DNA of 64,000 nt. Origin: Sphingobium algorifonticola (GTDB taxonomy: Bacteria > Pseudomonadota > Alphaproteobacteria > Sphingomonadales > Sphingomonadaceae). The translations under genes and the position numbers were made by a program. The notes beneath the pieces are model-generated. The model did no database searches. It was not told the DNA's origin and saw only the letters and a list, made by a program, of their open reading frames with translations. Positions 17,089 through 25,785 of the stretch are shown here, one piece after another; the first letter of the stretch is position 1, and each line of letters starts with the position of its first letter. The stretch lies in the NCBI RefSeq assembly GCF_004005485.1, contig NZ_RZUL01000003.1, positions 372,001-436,000 on the forward strand. The letters are read 5' to 3'.

Positions 17089-17547
17089 ATGCCCCATGTT
17101 CCGCCCCGCCCCCGCGCACCCGTCGCCGATCTTGCGCCGGATCGTCCGACGGCTGCCACGACCGGCAGTCGCTTGTTCCTCTTCACGTTGCGCCGGATGG
17201 CATCGGCGGGTGTCGACGATGCCCATGCCGCCAACGCCCTGCTCGGCCATTTCGGCAAAAGCTATCGCCGCCCGCTCATCCTGATGCGCGCGATGATGCT
17301 GGAACTGTCGCGCGCGTCGCATCGCCGCATCAGCGTCGCTGCGTGCTGCTGCACCCGGATCACGCCGGACGAGGCACGATTGCTGGAAGCGGTTGCCACG
17401 GCGCAGACGACGCCGCATGCGGCTTACGAAAGACTTGCCGTCGCACTCGACAGCCCGGCCGCACTTGGCGCGCTCACCTGCGCGCAGGCTGTGGCACAGA
17501 GCTTTTCCGACCTTGGTCGGCCGATCGCCCTTTATGCGGGCGACTGA
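17089..17547 (+). CDS. Conserved hypothetical protein, probably iron-regulated (possibly DUF6628)
   Basis: The 152-residue protein has no signal peptide. It starts with a Pro/Arg-rich 25 residues, then a helical core (GSRLFLFTLRRMASAGVDDAHAANALLGHFG and SYRRPLILMRAMMLELSRASHRRI). A Cys cluster CCC at residues 86-88 is followed by TPDEARLLEAVATA and a C-terminal helix. The general pattern resembles a small sphingomonad family I associate with DUF6628, but this is from memory and uncertain. A GGAGAG ribosome binding site precedes the ATG. The Fur-box-like palindrome 40 bp upstream suggests induction under iron limitation. Its 3' end overlaps the convergent MFS gene by 16 bp. No biochemical function can be assigned. 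Confidence 0.7.
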   Translation: MPHVPPRPRAPVADLAPDRPTAATTGSRLFLFTLRRMASAGVDDAHAANALLGHFGKSYRRPLILMRAMMLELSRASHRRISVAACCCTRITPDEARLLEAVATAQTTPHAAYERLAVALDSPAALGALTCAQAVAQSFSDLGRPIALYAGD

Positions 17548-18869
17548 GGGGCGGGCGCTTCCGTCCCCGCCGTCCCCACGCTTGCGTCGATCAGCCCCGC
17601 GCGCATCATCAGCCAGAACAGCGCAATGCCCGGCACCGCCAGCGCCGTCGTTAGCAAGTAAAAATCGACATAGCCGAAGCGTTCGATCAGCGCCCCCGCA
17701 CTGGTGCCGGTCAGCACCCGTCCGACAATGCTCGCCGCCGCCGAAATCAGCGCATATTGCGCGGCGGTGAAACGCAGGTCGCACAAGGCGGAGAAATAGG
17801 CGATCACCGTCACGCCGCCGATGCCGCTCGCGAAGTTTTCAAAGCCGATCGCGCCTGCCATCCCCCAGTTGCTGTGCCCCACCGACGCTAGCGCCGCAAA
17901 GCTGAAGTTGGAAACGCCCATCAGGATCAGACTGATCAGCACCGACCGTTTCATCCCCAGCCGCGCATACAGGATGCCGCCCACGAATATGCCGATCAGA
18001 TAGGCCCAGAAGCCGATGCCGATGTCGTAGATGGCAATTTCATCGTTGGTGAAGCCGAGGTCGTCGAACAGCAGCCGGAACGTCAGATTGGCTAGCGTGT
18101 CGCCGATCTTGTGCAACAGGATGAACAGGAGCACGAGAAACGCACCCTTGCGCCGGAAAAACTCCGTCAGCGGCCCCGTGATCGACTGCATCACGGCACC
18201 CACCGCGCGCCGTTCGGCCGGATCGCGGTGCCGCGCCGGTTCACCCAGCAGCAGCCCCGTCAGCATCGCAGGCAGCGCAAACATCGCGCAGGCGAGATAG
18301 GCGCCTTGCCAGCCGATACGGTCCGCCAGCACCAGCGCCAGCGCGCCTGCCGCGACTGATCCGATGCGCCAGCCATATTGAGTCATGCCCGATCCCACGC
18401 CCAGTTGTTCGGGCTTGAGCAATTCGATGCGATAGGCATCGATCACGATGTCGTAGGTCGCCCCGGCAAAGCCGACGAGGATTGCGGCATAGGCCGTCGC
18501 GATCAGGCTGGCACTCGGATCGACCAGCGCCAGATTGGCCACGGCCGCCATCACCATGACCCCGGCCAGCAGCAGCCAGGACACGCGCTTGCCCAGCCGC
18601 CCGATCAGCGGGATGCGCACGCCGTCCACGACCCAGGCCCACAGCCATTTGAGGTTATAGACAAGGAAAGCCAGGGTGAAGGCGGTAACCGCTTTCTTGT
18701 CGATCCCGTCCTGCGCCAGGCGGGTCGTCAGCGTCGCACCGATCATCGCATAGGGAAAACCGGACGACATACCGAGGAAGAAAGCCGCAACCGGTGCAGT
18801 CTCGGTATAGGGCCGCACCACTGCCGGCACATGCCGCCGCCACCCCATGCCTTCGTCTGCCGTCGTCAT
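17532..18869 (-). CDS. MFS transporter, AmpG-like (muropeptide permease family)
   Basis: Using ATG 18869 the protein has 445 residues and about 12 membrane helices. SSGFPYAMIGATLTTRLAQDGI and VYNLKWLWAWVVDGVRIPLIG (about 30-90) match the AmpG motif pattern, in which the K-x-x-W-A-P/V-D region follows helix 2. GATYDIVIDAYRIELLKPEQLGVGSGM is the diagnostic segment of the AmpG/PAT acetyl-CoA group, with the Asp-rich D-I-V-I-D-A-Y-R. AmpG imports cell-wall anhydro-muropeptides for recycling and beta-lactamase induction. Whether this copy is a true AmpG or a related siderophore- or coenzyme-linked permease is open. It stands alone, with DUF1223 next to it on the same strand. Confidence 0.8.
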   Translation of the reverse strand: MTTADEGMGWRRHVPAVVRPYTETAPVAAFFLGMSSGFPYAMIGATLTTRLAQDGIDKKAVTAFTLAFLVYNLKWLWAWVVDGVRIPLIGRLGKRVSWLLLAGVMVMAAVANLALVDPSASLIATAYAAILVGFAGATYDIVIDAYRIELLKPEQLGVGSGMTQYGWRIGSVAAGALALVLADRIGWQGAYLACAMFALPAMLTGLLLGEPARHRDPAERRAVGAVMQSITGPLTEFFRRKGAFLVLLFILLHKIGDTLANLTFRLLFDDLGFTNDEIAIYDIGIGFWAYLIGIFVGGILYARLGMKRSVLISLILMGVSNFSFAALASVGHSNWGMAGAIGFENFASGIGGVTVIAYFSALCDLRFTAAQYALISAAASIVGRVLTGTSAGALIERFGYVDFYLLTTALAVPGIALFWLMMRAGLIDASVGTAGTEAPAPQSPA

Positions 18870-18947
18870 ATGCGCTGCGATCCCCGTTCTCGGAACGGAG
18901 ACCCTAGTCAAAATGCGCGGCCTGACCAGCCCTTACCGATACAGCCC

Positions 18948-19658
18948 CTACAGATAGTGCGCCGCCACTATCGCCCCCGGCCCCGGTCGCTGCACGATCA
19001 CGGCATAGCGATCCGCGCCGCGCACCCTCAGCGCCGATGCAGGCACCGCAAGGCGCGCGGCACCCCCGTTCCAGCGACCGATCACCCGCTCGTCCAGCAC
19101 GACATTATGGTAGCGCACGGTGCGACCGCCATTCTCGCCCCGGCCGATCCGCACGTCGGCCTGCGCCTTGAGGGCAACGAGCTTGACCTCGGTTGCCCCG
19201 CCGCTGCCACCGCGCAGTTGAACAATGCGGCCGCCGCCATCTTTCACGACATCCAGCGTCGAGATGGGCTTCGCACGATCGATCAGCCAGGCGACACCGC
19301 CCCGGTTGGACCCGACCGCCGCATCCCCGCCCTGCACCACGATCTGCGGCGTATAGACGCCTGCCCCGCGCAGTTGGCGTGCCGCATAGCCGTTCTGCAA
19401 CTGCGTGTTGGCGGTGCGACCCAGCGTATCCTTCCATCCCAGCCGGTCCCAATAAGTGACGGGACGCGTTAGCGCGACGAGATCGGGGCGCGCCGCCAGC
19501 GTACCCATGAAGGCATCGGCAGGCGGGCAGGACGAACAGCCTTGCGACGTAAACAATTCGACGACGACCGGGGCCTTTGCAGGCAATGGCCGCTGCGCCG
19601 CACCGATCGCAACGAAGGCAACGACAGCGCCGAGCAGTAGGCGTGACGGGAGAAACAT
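18948..19658 (-). CDS. DUF1223 thioredoxin-fold secreted protein
   Basis: The 236-residue product has a hydrophobic N-terminal signal (FLPSRLLLGAVVAFVAIGAAQ). VVELFTSQGCSSCPPADAFM follows at about residues 31-50, the conserved start of DUF1223, a thioredoxin-like fold with a CSSC redox motif. YWDRLGWKDTLG and YTPQIVVQG are the other family blocks. A role in periplasmic disulfide chemistry is plausible but not established. The gene is a likely single unit about 80 bp upstream of the MFS gene start. Confidence 0.85.
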   Translation of the reverse strand: MFLPSRLLLGAVVAFVAIGAAQRPLPAKAPVVVELFTSQGCSSCPPADAFMGTLAARPDLVALTRPVTYWDRLGWKDTLGRTANTQLQNGYAARQLRGAGVYTPQIVVQGGDAAVGSNRGGVAWLIDRAKPISTLDVVKDGGGRIVQLRGGSGGATEVKLVALKAQADVRIGRGENGGRTVRYHNVVLDERVIGRWNGGAARLAVPASALRVRGADRYAVIVQRPGPGAIVAAHYL

Positions 19659-19715
19659 GGCGGGATAGCTCCTGAAAAGCGATTATCCAGCCATACGCAT
19701 TAGCCTACCGTCGGG

Positions 19716-20201
19716 TTACGCGTCGACACCGGGCCGATCGCCCTCACCCGTCGCCGGTGGCCCGGTGAAAAGGCTCAGCCCGGGCGGCAGCCGCCGGAGC
19801 CGCTTCTTGCCGCGTATCAGCATGTCCACTGCCTCGATCGAGGCCAGCAAGTCGCGTTGCGAATAGGGTTTGGCGAGGCAGCCATAGGCCAGATGACGGG
19901 CATGGAGCGGGCAGGCGCCCGTGACGAACAGCACCGCAATGCCGCGTTCCTGCGCAACGGCCGCCACCGCAACGCCATCCTCCTGCCCCGCCAGATGGAC
20001 GTCGGCGATGACGAGGTCCACCGCTTCCTGGGCGATCAGGGCGACGGCATGCGCATGGCTGTCCACGGTGCCGACCACGGTATAGCCCGCGCCGATCAGG
20101 AAATGCTCGTTGTCGAACGCCACCAGCGGCTCATCCTCGACCACGAGGATGCGGCGGATCGCCTTGCGGCTTTTCCCGATTGTGCCTTTCCCGAAAAACA
20201 T
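19716..20201 (-). CDS. Single-domain response regulator (CheY-like receiver)
   Basis: The 161-residue protein starts at ATG 20201; the frame upstream of it is open but belongs to the divergent promoter region. The receiver domain spans about residues 17-130: acidic pocket Glu22-Asp23, phospho-acceptor Asp67 (VIADVHLAG), Thr94 (LFVTG) and Lys111 (CLAKPYS), all intact. No output domain follows, only a basic and Gly/Pro-rich tail of 30 residues. It could relay phosphate or act by protein binding; no histidine kinase is adjacent. It is divergent from the rluB-like gene. Confidence 0.88.
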   Translation of the reverse strand: MFFGKGTIGKSRKAIRRILVVEDEPLVAFDNEHFLIGAGYTVVGTVDSHAHAVALIAQEAVDLVIADVHLAGQEDGVAVAAVAQERGIAVLFVTGACPLHARHLAYGCLAKPYSQRDLLASIEAVDMLIRGKKRLRRLPPGLSLFTGPPATGEGDRPGVDA

Positions 20202-20308
20202 TTGCCGATTTGCCCCGTTTCCGTCATCACGCGCTCCATGCACCGCGGCATGTTCAAGGATGTGACGCAGACCCTGTAAACATCTTGCGACCGATCGAAG
20301 TTGCATAT

Positions 20309-21427
20309 GTGACACATCGGCCGCTCGCGTCACCCGCAAGGTGCCACGGTTCATCCAATTCGCACATTTGCCGTGCCGACGAAAGGAAGCTCTTTCTGCC
20401 ACCGCCCAAGAAAAACACCTCCGGCACCGGGGGTCGTCGGCCGCCCGGCGGCCCGGGACGCGGCGCGCGCCCCGCTGGCCAGGGCGGCAAAGCCGGCACA
20501 GGCACGGGCACTGGTACCGGCGCTGTGCGCGGACGGGGCTTTGCGCCGCGTGGCGCAGCCAGCGCCGGACCGGCCAAGCCGAAACCCGCATTCGCCAAAC
20601 CCGGCCCGCCAATGCCATCGCGTGCCAAGGTGGCCCGCGCCACCCCCACTGCCGAGCATCCCGCCAATCCGCACCCGGCCCGCGCGGCCGCGAAAGGGTC
20701 AAAAGAGCCGCAGCGGATCGCCAAGCTGCTCGCCCGCGCCGGTGTCGCCTCCCGCCGCGAGATCGAGCGGATGATAGACTATGGCCGCATCGCCCTCCAC
20801 GGCGAAGTGCTCACCACGCCCGCCACCTTGCTCACCTCGCTTCAGGGTGTGACGGTCGACGGCAAGCCCGTCGATGCCCCCGAGCCGACACGGCTGTTCC
20901 TCTTTCACAAGCCTGCGGGTTTCATTACGGCGGAGCGCGATCCCAAGGGGCGCCCCACCATCTACGACCGGCTGCCCGATGGCCTGCCGCGCGTGATGCC
21001 GATCGGTCGCCTCGACATGAATACAGAGGGGCTGCTGCTGCTTACCACCGACGGCGAGTTCAAGCGGCAGATGGAATTGCCTTCCACCGGCGTCGAGCGC
21101 AGCTATCGCGCGCGGGCGCACGGCACCGTCAGCCAGGCTCAGCTTGAGGACCTTGCGATGGGCGTCGAGATCGAGGGTATTCGCTACGGCCGTATCGACG
21201 CCAATCTGGAACGGCGGACCGGCACCAACCAGTGGATCGAAATGACCCTGACCGAAGGCAAGAATCGCGAAGTGCGCCGGGTGCTCGAATATCTCGGTGT
21301 CGAAGTGAACCGCCTCATCCGCACCCGCTACGGCGTGTTCGAACTGACCGATCTGCCAATTGGCCAGGTCTATGAAGTGCCGCAGCATGATCTGGTGGCG
21401 TTCCGCAAGACGCTGAAAAAGGCATGA
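20309..21427 (+). CDS. rluB: RluB-type 23S rRNA pseudouridine synthase with long disordered N-terminus (start uncertain)
   Basis: The C-terminal 240 residues hold an S4 RNA-binding domain (RIAKLLARAGVASRREIERMI) and an RsuA/RluB/E/F catalytic domain with GRLDMNTEGLLLLTTDG, whose Asp is the nucleophile, and TLTEGKNREVRRVLEYLG. The expected product is pseudouridine in helix 89 of 23S rRNA. About 100 residues of Gly/Pro/Ala/Lys-rich sequence, with a short Gly-Thr repeat, precede the S4 domain. The start is doubtful: there is no ATG close by, only GTG 20309 without a good ribosome binding site, or CTG 20396 with AAAGGAAG six bases before it. It overlaps rsmD by four bases. Confidence 0.85.
   Translation: MTHRPLASPARCHGSSNSHICRADERKLFLPPPKKNTSGTGGRRPPGGPGRGARPAGQGGKAGTGTGTGTGAVRGRGFAPRGAASAGPAKPKPAFAKPGPPMPSRAKVARATPTAEHPANPHPARAAAKGSKEPQRIAKLLARAGVASRREIERMIDYGRIALHGEVLTTPATLLTSLQGVTVDGKPVDAPEPTRLFLFHKPAGFITAERDPKGRPTIYDRLPDGLPRVMPIGRLDMNTEGLLLLTTDGEFKRQMELPSTGVERSYRARAHGTVSQAQLEDLAMGVEIEGIRYGRIDANLERRTGTNQWIEMTLTEGKNREVRRVLEYLGVEVNRLIRTRYGVFELTDLPIGQVYEVPQHDLVAFRKTLKKA
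20382..20398 (+). promoter_or_regulatory. Strong ribosome binding site before an in-frame CTG of the rluB-like gene
   Basis: AAAGGAAG at 20383-20389 is the best Shine-Dalgarno match in the region. It is followed after six bases by an in-frame CTG (20396-20398) that would start the protein at the low-complexity PPPKKNTSG segment. No ATG, GTG or TTG is at that distance, so this is a candidate non-canonical start. Confidence 0.4.
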
Positions 21428-21966
21428 GGATCATTGCGGGCCAGTGGCGCGGCCGCCCGATCGCCGCGCCCAAAGGCGACACGACGCGCCCGACCGCCGA
21501 TCGCACGCGCGAGGCCCTGTTCTCGATGCTCACCAGCCGCCTGGGCAGTTTCGAGGGGATTACCGTGGCCGACCTGTTCGCCGGAACGGGCGCGCTCGGG
21601 CTGGAGGCGCTGTCGCGCGGCGCGGCAAGCTGCATTTTCGTGGAGCAGGACAGGGCCGCCGCAGACATACTGCGCGCCAACGCCGCCAAGCTCGGCATCC
21701 AAGCCGACATCCGCCAGACCTCGGCCCTGTCGCTCGGCAGCGCGCCGGTTCCGCTCGATCTCATCCTGATGGACCCGCCCTATGGCACCGGCGCCGGCGC
21801 GGTGGCACTCGACAAGCTCGCGCGCCTCGGCTGGATCGGCCCGGCAAGCTGGGTAACCATCGAGACCGACCGGCGCGAGGATGTGGCCGTGAAGGGGTTC
21901 GAGGCGGAAACCGTCCGCGACATCGGCAAGGCGCGCATCCATCTGCTGCGGATGGTTCAGACTTAG
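21424..21966 (+). CDS. rsmD: 16S rRNA (guanine(966)-N(2))-methyltransferase
   Basis: The 180-residue Rossmann methyltransferase has the SAM-binding block VADLFAGTGALGLEALSRG (about residues 48-66) and the catalytic DPPYG at 117-121, matching RsmD. The N-terminal MRIIAGQWRGRPIAAP and TRPTADRTREALF are diagnostic of the family. It methylates G966 of 16S rRNA, so it forms an rRNA-modification pair with the coupled rluB-like gene, overlapping it by ATGA. Confidence 0.94.
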   Translation: MRIIAGQWRGRPIAAPKGDTTRPTADRTREALFSMLTSRLGSFEGITVADLFAGTGALGLEALSRGAASCIFVEQDRAAADILRANAAKLGIQADIRQTSALSLGSAPVPLDLILMDPPYGTGAGAVALDKLARLGWIGPASWVTIETDRREDVAVKGFEAETVRDIGKARIHLLRMVQT

Positions 21967-21986
21967 GGAATCCTGCGTTACAAAGG

Positions 21987-22020
21987 TCGTTCGCCCTCAG
22001 CTTGTCGAAGGGCGGAACGG
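21987..22020. repeat. Short inverted-repeat element after rsmD
   Basis: CGTTCGCCCT-CAGCTTGTCGA-AGGGCGGAACG forms a hairpin with a single bulge. Its left part matches the arm of the element at 13793, so it looks like a half-copy of that family. Confidence 0.7.
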
Positions 22021-22047
22021 GGCAATTATAACTGCATCGTATCACCC

Positions 22048-22079
22048 AAAAAAGGGGCGGCCCTCGCAAGACCGCCCCA
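22048..22079 (-). terminator. Rho-independent terminator of the Pro-rich protein gene
   Basis: On the minus strand GGGGCGG pairs with CCGCCCC (22072-22078 with 22054-22060), followed by six T residues (complement of 22048-22053). It lies 24 bases past the stop of the gene at 22103-22513. Confidence 0.85.
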
Positions 22080-22102
22080 TCCTTCGGACCCTTCGAAAAG
22101 GC

Positions 22103-22513
22103 TTACCGTTTGCGCTTCATCTTCCGGGCATCCGCCGGATTGATGCAGCTATCCTGCACGGTCCGGCTGCACACCGGATAGTCGGCGCGCGGCGCAGGTG
22201 GCGGCGTCGCATTGCCGCCCATCACCACGGGATTGGCGGACGTGCCGACCGGTGCTGCGGGGTTCGCAGGCGCATTGGGATCGGCGGGAATCATGCCGGG
22301 GTTGGCAGGAACCGTGCCCGTTGTCTGTCCGGCATTCGGATCGGAGACCGGGGGTTCGGCGGGCATCGGCCCGGTCTGCGGCATCTGCTGCGGTCCCATA
22401 TCATTGGGCGGCGGGGGTGCCTCGGTCGGCGCGGGCGGCTGCGCCATGTCCTGCGCAATGGCAGGCGCTGCCAGCGCAAGCGTCGCCGCGCCTATCAGCA
22501 TGGAAATCTTCAT
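22103..22513 (-). CDS. Secreted Pro/Ala/Asn-rich small protein
   Basis: The start is set at ATG 22513 (MKISMLIGAATLALAAPAIAQ), because the AGAGG ribosome binding site sits nine bases before it and directly abuts the alternative ATG at 22522. The 136-residue precursor has a signal peptide ending AIAQ at about residue 21. About 90 residues of Pro/Met/Ala/Asn-rich, probably disordered sequence follow. The C-terminus is compact (DYPVCSRTVQDSCINPADARKMKRKR), with two Cys that could pair. An EcfG-like promoter lies just upstream, so stress induction is likely. No function is known; it looks like a periplasmic protein common in sphingomonads. Confidence 0.7.
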   Translation of the reverse strand: MKISMLIGAATLALAAPAIAQDMAQPPAPTEAPPPPNDMGPQQMPQTGPMPAEPPVSDPNAGQTTGTVPANPGMIPADPNAPANPAAPVGTSANPVVMGGNATPPPAPRADYPVCSRTVQDSCINPADARKMKRKR

Positions 22514-22550
22514 GTCGGTCATCCTCTTTCCGAACGGACAGTGTGGCCTC

Positions 22551-22575
22551 AACAGGCCATCACGTCCGTCGTTCC
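22551..22575 (-). promoter_or_regulatory. Candidate EcfG (general stress response) promoter
   Basis: On the minus strand GGAAC (complement of 22571-22575) is followed after 16 bases by TGTT (complement of 22551-22554). This fits the alphaproteobacterial EcfG consensus GGAAC-N16/17-cGTT. Its -10 element ends about 37 bases before the ATG at 22513. Confidence 0.55.
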
Positions 22576-22687
22576 CGTGACGTCATGCCTTCGCGACAGG
22601 CCGTGCGCGGGGTGATGCCAGTTGAAGCGATACCACCGACCGCATTGCCGCTTGCCCCTGTCGCCCCCGTTCCCTAATTGTTCAGTC

Positions 22688-24994
22688 ATGCAATCCCCCG
22701 ACCAAGCACCCGACGCGCGTACGCCCTCGCCGCATGATCCCCCCTATCTGCGCGGCCTCAACCCGCCTCAACGCGAGGCGGTGCTGACGACCGAAGGGCC
22801 GCTGCTGGTGCTCGCAGGCGCGGGTACGGGCAAGACGGCGGCGCTGACAGCCCGTCTAGCGCATCTCATCGCTACCCGCCGTGCCTATCCCTCCGAAATC
22901 CTTGCCGTCACCTTCACGAACAAGGCAGCGCGCGAAATGAAGGAACGTGTTGGCCGCATGATGGGCGGGCCACAGGGTAGCGCAGAGGGCCTGCCCTGGC
23001 TCGGCACCTTTCACGCGATCGGCGCAAAAATGTTGCGCCGTCATGCCGAACTGGTCGGTCTGCAAAGCAATTTCACGATCCTCGATACCGACGACCAGTT
23101 GCGCCTGTTGAAACAGCTAATTCAGGCGGCGGACATCGATGAGAAACGCTGGTCCGCCCGCCAGCTGGGCGGCCTCATCGACCGCTGGAAAAACAAGGGG
23201 TTGGTGCCGCACGACATCGACGCAGGTGAAAGCGAAGCCTTTGCCAACGGCAAGGGTCAGCAACTCTATGCCGCCTATCAGGCGCGCCTGCTCGCGCTCA
23301 ACGCCTGCGACTTCGGCGATCTGCTGCTGCATATGCTCACCCTGCTCAAGACCGACAGGGAGGTGCTGGCGCACTATCAGCAGCGGTTCCGCTACATCAT
23401 GGTGGACGAATATCAGGATACGAACAGCAGCCAGTATCTCTGGCTCCGCCTGCTCGCGCAGGAACGCAAGAACATTTGCTGCGTCGGCGATGATGACCAG
23501 AGCATCTACAGCTGGCGCGGCGCGCAGGTGGAAAATATCCTGAAGTTCGAAAAGGATTTTCCGGGCGCGAAGATCGTCAAGCTCGAACAGAATTACCGCT
23601 CGACCCCGCATATCCTCGCGGCCGCCTCCGGCGTGATCGCGGAAAATGGCGGTCGGTTGGGCAAGACGCTTTGGACCGACGAAGCGGATGGCGAGAAGGT
23701 CCGCATCATCGGCGTCTGGGACGGGCCGGAGGAAGCCCGCCGCGTCGGCGAGGAAATCGAAAATCATCAGCGTTCGGGCGGCACGCTCGATGATGTCGCC
23801 ATCCTCGTCCGCGCCCAGCACCAGACGCGCGAGTTCGAGGACCGCTTCATCCAGATCGGCATGCCCTATCGCATTGTCGGCGGCTTCCGCTTCTACGAGC
23901 GGGCAGAAATTCGCGATGCGCTCGCCTATCTGCGCCTCGTCAATCAACCCGCCGACGATCTGGCGTTCGAGCGGATCGTGAACGTCCCCAAGCGCGGCCT
24001 GGGCGACAAGGCGGTCGAGAAACTCCACCGCCTTGCCCGCGCGGACCGCACCCCCCTCACGCTTGCCGCCGCGCGCATCCTCGACACCGACGAGCTGACG
24101 CCGCAGGCGCGCCGCGCGCTCGGCAATTTCGTCGGCGATCTTGCCCGCTGGCGCGACATGGCAGGGCAGCTCCCGCATCCCGAACTTGCCCGGCAGATCC
24201 TTGACGAAAGCGGCTATACCGCCGCGCTTCAGGCCGAACGCTCGACCGAAGCCGCCGGTCGCCTCGAAAACCTGACCGAACTCGTGCGGGCTATGGAGGA
24301 ATATGAGACGCTGGGTGCCTTCCTGGAGCATGTCAGCCTCGTCATGGACAATGAAGCGCAGGCGGAAGCGCGCAAGGTCACGATCATGACCATCCACGCG
24401 GCCAAGGGTCTGGAATATGATACGGTGTTCCTGGTCGGGTGGGAGGAAGGCATTTTCCCCTCGCAACGCGCGCTCGACGAAGGCGGCATTGCAAGCCTGG
24501 AGGAGGAGCGGCGGTTGGCCTATGTCGCCATCACCCGCGCCCGTCGTCGCTGCATCATCCTTCATGCCGCGAATCGGCGCATTTATGGCCAGTGGACCAG
24601 CTCCATCCCGAGCCGTTTCGTGGGCGAATTGCCCAAGGCGCATGTCGATGAGGAAAGCAGCCTGACCGGCGGCGCATCGCTGTGGCGCGCCAATTGGTCG
24701 GAACGGGACGATCCCTTCGCCGATGTCGCCCGCGGGTCGGGCCGCGGCCCCGGCTGGGCGCGCGCCGCGACTGCGGGACAATTTGTCAGCGAACCGGCGC
24801 GCATTGTCGAGGCACGCGGCTCAGCCGTCTCGATCGGCAACAAGGGGCGCAGCGACATCGCGCTTGGCCTGCGCGTGTTCCACCAGAAGTTCGGCTATGG
24901 CATCGTTGCCGAAATCGAAGGCAACAAGCTGGAAATCGATTTCGAGACCGCCGGGCGCAAAAGGGTGATGGACACCTTCGTCAGCCTCGGCTGA
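22688..24994 (+). CDS. uvrD: UvrD/PcrA-type ATP-dependent DNA helicase
   Basis: The 768-residue superfamily 1 helicase has Walker [12 protein letters not shown] (about 43-54), motif Ia [11 protein letters not shown], Walker B VDEYQDTN (about 239-246), motif [15 protein letters not shown], motif IV EQNYRST, motif [13 protein letters not shown] and motif VI VAITRAR. A small C-terminal domain ([22 protein letters not shown]) resembles the RNA-polymerase-interacting Tudor module of PcrA/UvrD. The protein removes UvrABC incision products and dismantles blocked complexes. ATG 22688 ([10 protein letters not shown]) is preferred; a frame upstream to 22622 is open but lies over the neighbouring promoter region. 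Confidence 0.94.
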   Translation: MQSPDQAPDARTPSPHDPPYLRGLNPPQREAVLTTEGPLLVLAGAGTGKTAALTARLAHLIATRRAYPSEILAVTFTNKAAREMKERVGRMMGGPQGSAEGLPWLGTFHAIGAKMLRRHAELVGLQSNFTILDTDDQLRLLKQLIQAADIDEKRWSARQLGGLIDRWKNKGLVPHDIDAGESEAFANGKGQQLYAAYQARLLALNACDFGDLLLHMLTLLKTDREVLAHYQQRFRYIMVDEYQDTNSSQYLWLRLLAQERKNICCVGDDDQSIYSWRGAQVENILKFEKDFPGAKIVKLEQNYRSTPHILAAASGVIAENGGRLGKTLWTDEADGEKVRIIGVWDGPEEARRVGEEIENHQRSGGTLDDVAILVRAQHQTREFEDRFIQIGMPYRIVGGFRFYERAEIRDALAYLRLVNQPADDLAFERIVNVPKRGLGDKAVEKLHRLARADRTPLTLAAARILDTDELTPQARRALGNFVGDLARWRDMAGQLPHPELARQILDESGYTAALQAERSTEAAGRLENLTELVRAMEEYETLGAFLEHVSLVMDNEAQAEARKVTIMTIHAAKGLEYDTVFLVGWEEGIFPSQRALDEGGIASLEEERRLAYVAITRARRRCIILHAANRRIYGQWTSSIPSRFVGELPKAHVDEESSLTGGASLWRANWSERDDPFADVARGSGRGPGWARAATAGQFVSEPARIVEARGSAVSIGNKGRSDIALGLRVFHQKFGYGIVAEIEGNKLEIDFETAGRKRVMDTFVSLG

Positions 24995-25026
24995 CCAGTA
25001 TGATCGGGGGTTTACGGGCGCCCCGG

Positions 25027-25407
25027 TCAGGCATCCGGCGCAACAGATTCCAGCCCCTCCGCCGTCACCCGGCGATAGAAGCAGCTCGTCTCACCGGTAT
25101 GGCATGCCGGACCCGCCGGGCGCGCGATCACCCACACGGCATCCTGGTCGCAATCGATGCGGATATCCTCGACATGCAGCAGATGGCCGGACGTCTCGCC
25201 CTTTTTCCAGAGACTTTGGCGACTGCGCGACCAGAAATGGGCGATGCGCGTCGCGACAGTCAGGTCCAGCGCCTGCGCATTCATATGCGCGAGCATCAGC
25301 ACCTGCCCCGTCGCAACATCCGTCACGACCGCCGTAATCAGTCCGTCCGGCCCATAGCGCGGATCAAGGGTCAGGCCTGTCTCACGGTCTATACTGTGGT
25401 CGCTCAT
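25027..25407 (-). CDS. hisI: Phosphoribosyl-AMP cyclohydrolase
   Basis: The 126-residue enzyme opens the adenine ring of phosphoribosyl-AMP in histidine synthesis. The conserved blocks [40 protein letters not shown] and [12 protein letters not shown] are present, with the C-terminal zinc site [14 protein letters not shown]. It is separate from hisE, as usual in alphaproteobacteria. It lies 27 bp from the start of the next minus-strand gene and probably shares its transcript. Confidence 0.94.
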   Translation of the reverse strand: MSDHSIDRETGLTLDPRYGPDGLITAVVTDVATGQVLMLAHMNAQALDLTVATRIAHFWSRSRQSLWKKGETSGHLLHVEDIRIDCDQDAVWVIARPAGPACHTGETSCFYRRVTAEGLESVAPDA

Positions 25408-25434
25408 CGCCTCGCTATAGAGGCGCGGTGCCGG

Positions 25435-25623
25435 TTATTGCAATGTCGGCGACGACACCTGCGAAACGCGCTGCAAGGCGACGCCGTCGCAGTCCGGCGC
25501 ACCGCAGGCACAGGGGTTGAGCGCATAACGCACGCCGCACAGGATCAGTTGATCGTCGTCGAATGCATAATTGGATATGCCGGACCGCTCGATCTTTTCC
25601 ACTGCCCGCGCCTTCAACGACAT
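25435..25623 (-). CDS. Small Cys-rich conserved hypothetical protein
   Basis: Starting at ATG 25623 ([16 protein letters not shown]), the 62-residue protein has an N-terminal helix and a strand [16 protein letters not shown] tight Cys cluster follows, with C-A-C-G-x-x-x-C at about residues 41-47, which could bind zinc or an iron-sulfur centre; a further Cys precedes it in ILCG. It is immediately upstream of hisI on the same strand. I do not recognise a characterised family. Confidence 0.55.
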   Translation of the reverse strand: MSLKARAVEKIERSGISNYAFDDDQLILCGVRYALNPCACGAPDCDGVALQRVSQVSSPTLQ

Positions 25624-25785
25624 GCATGCCTCCGCTCGACTCGCACCGAAAGTCCATGTTGCAGTGCACAATGTCAACCATATGATCGCATTGTGGTTCC
25701 ATCATCCGTCGGGTTTGGCGTCCGGCAGTGGCGAAGATGCGACAACCGCCTTGCGAGCGGCCTATGCCCGACCCATATCGCCCGC

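Noticed and set aside
23117..24781. A 554-codon open frame antisense to uvrD
   Set aside because: The plus strand encodes a complete set of superfamily 1 helicase motifs; the antisense frame is a high-GC shadow with no recognisable motif or start site.
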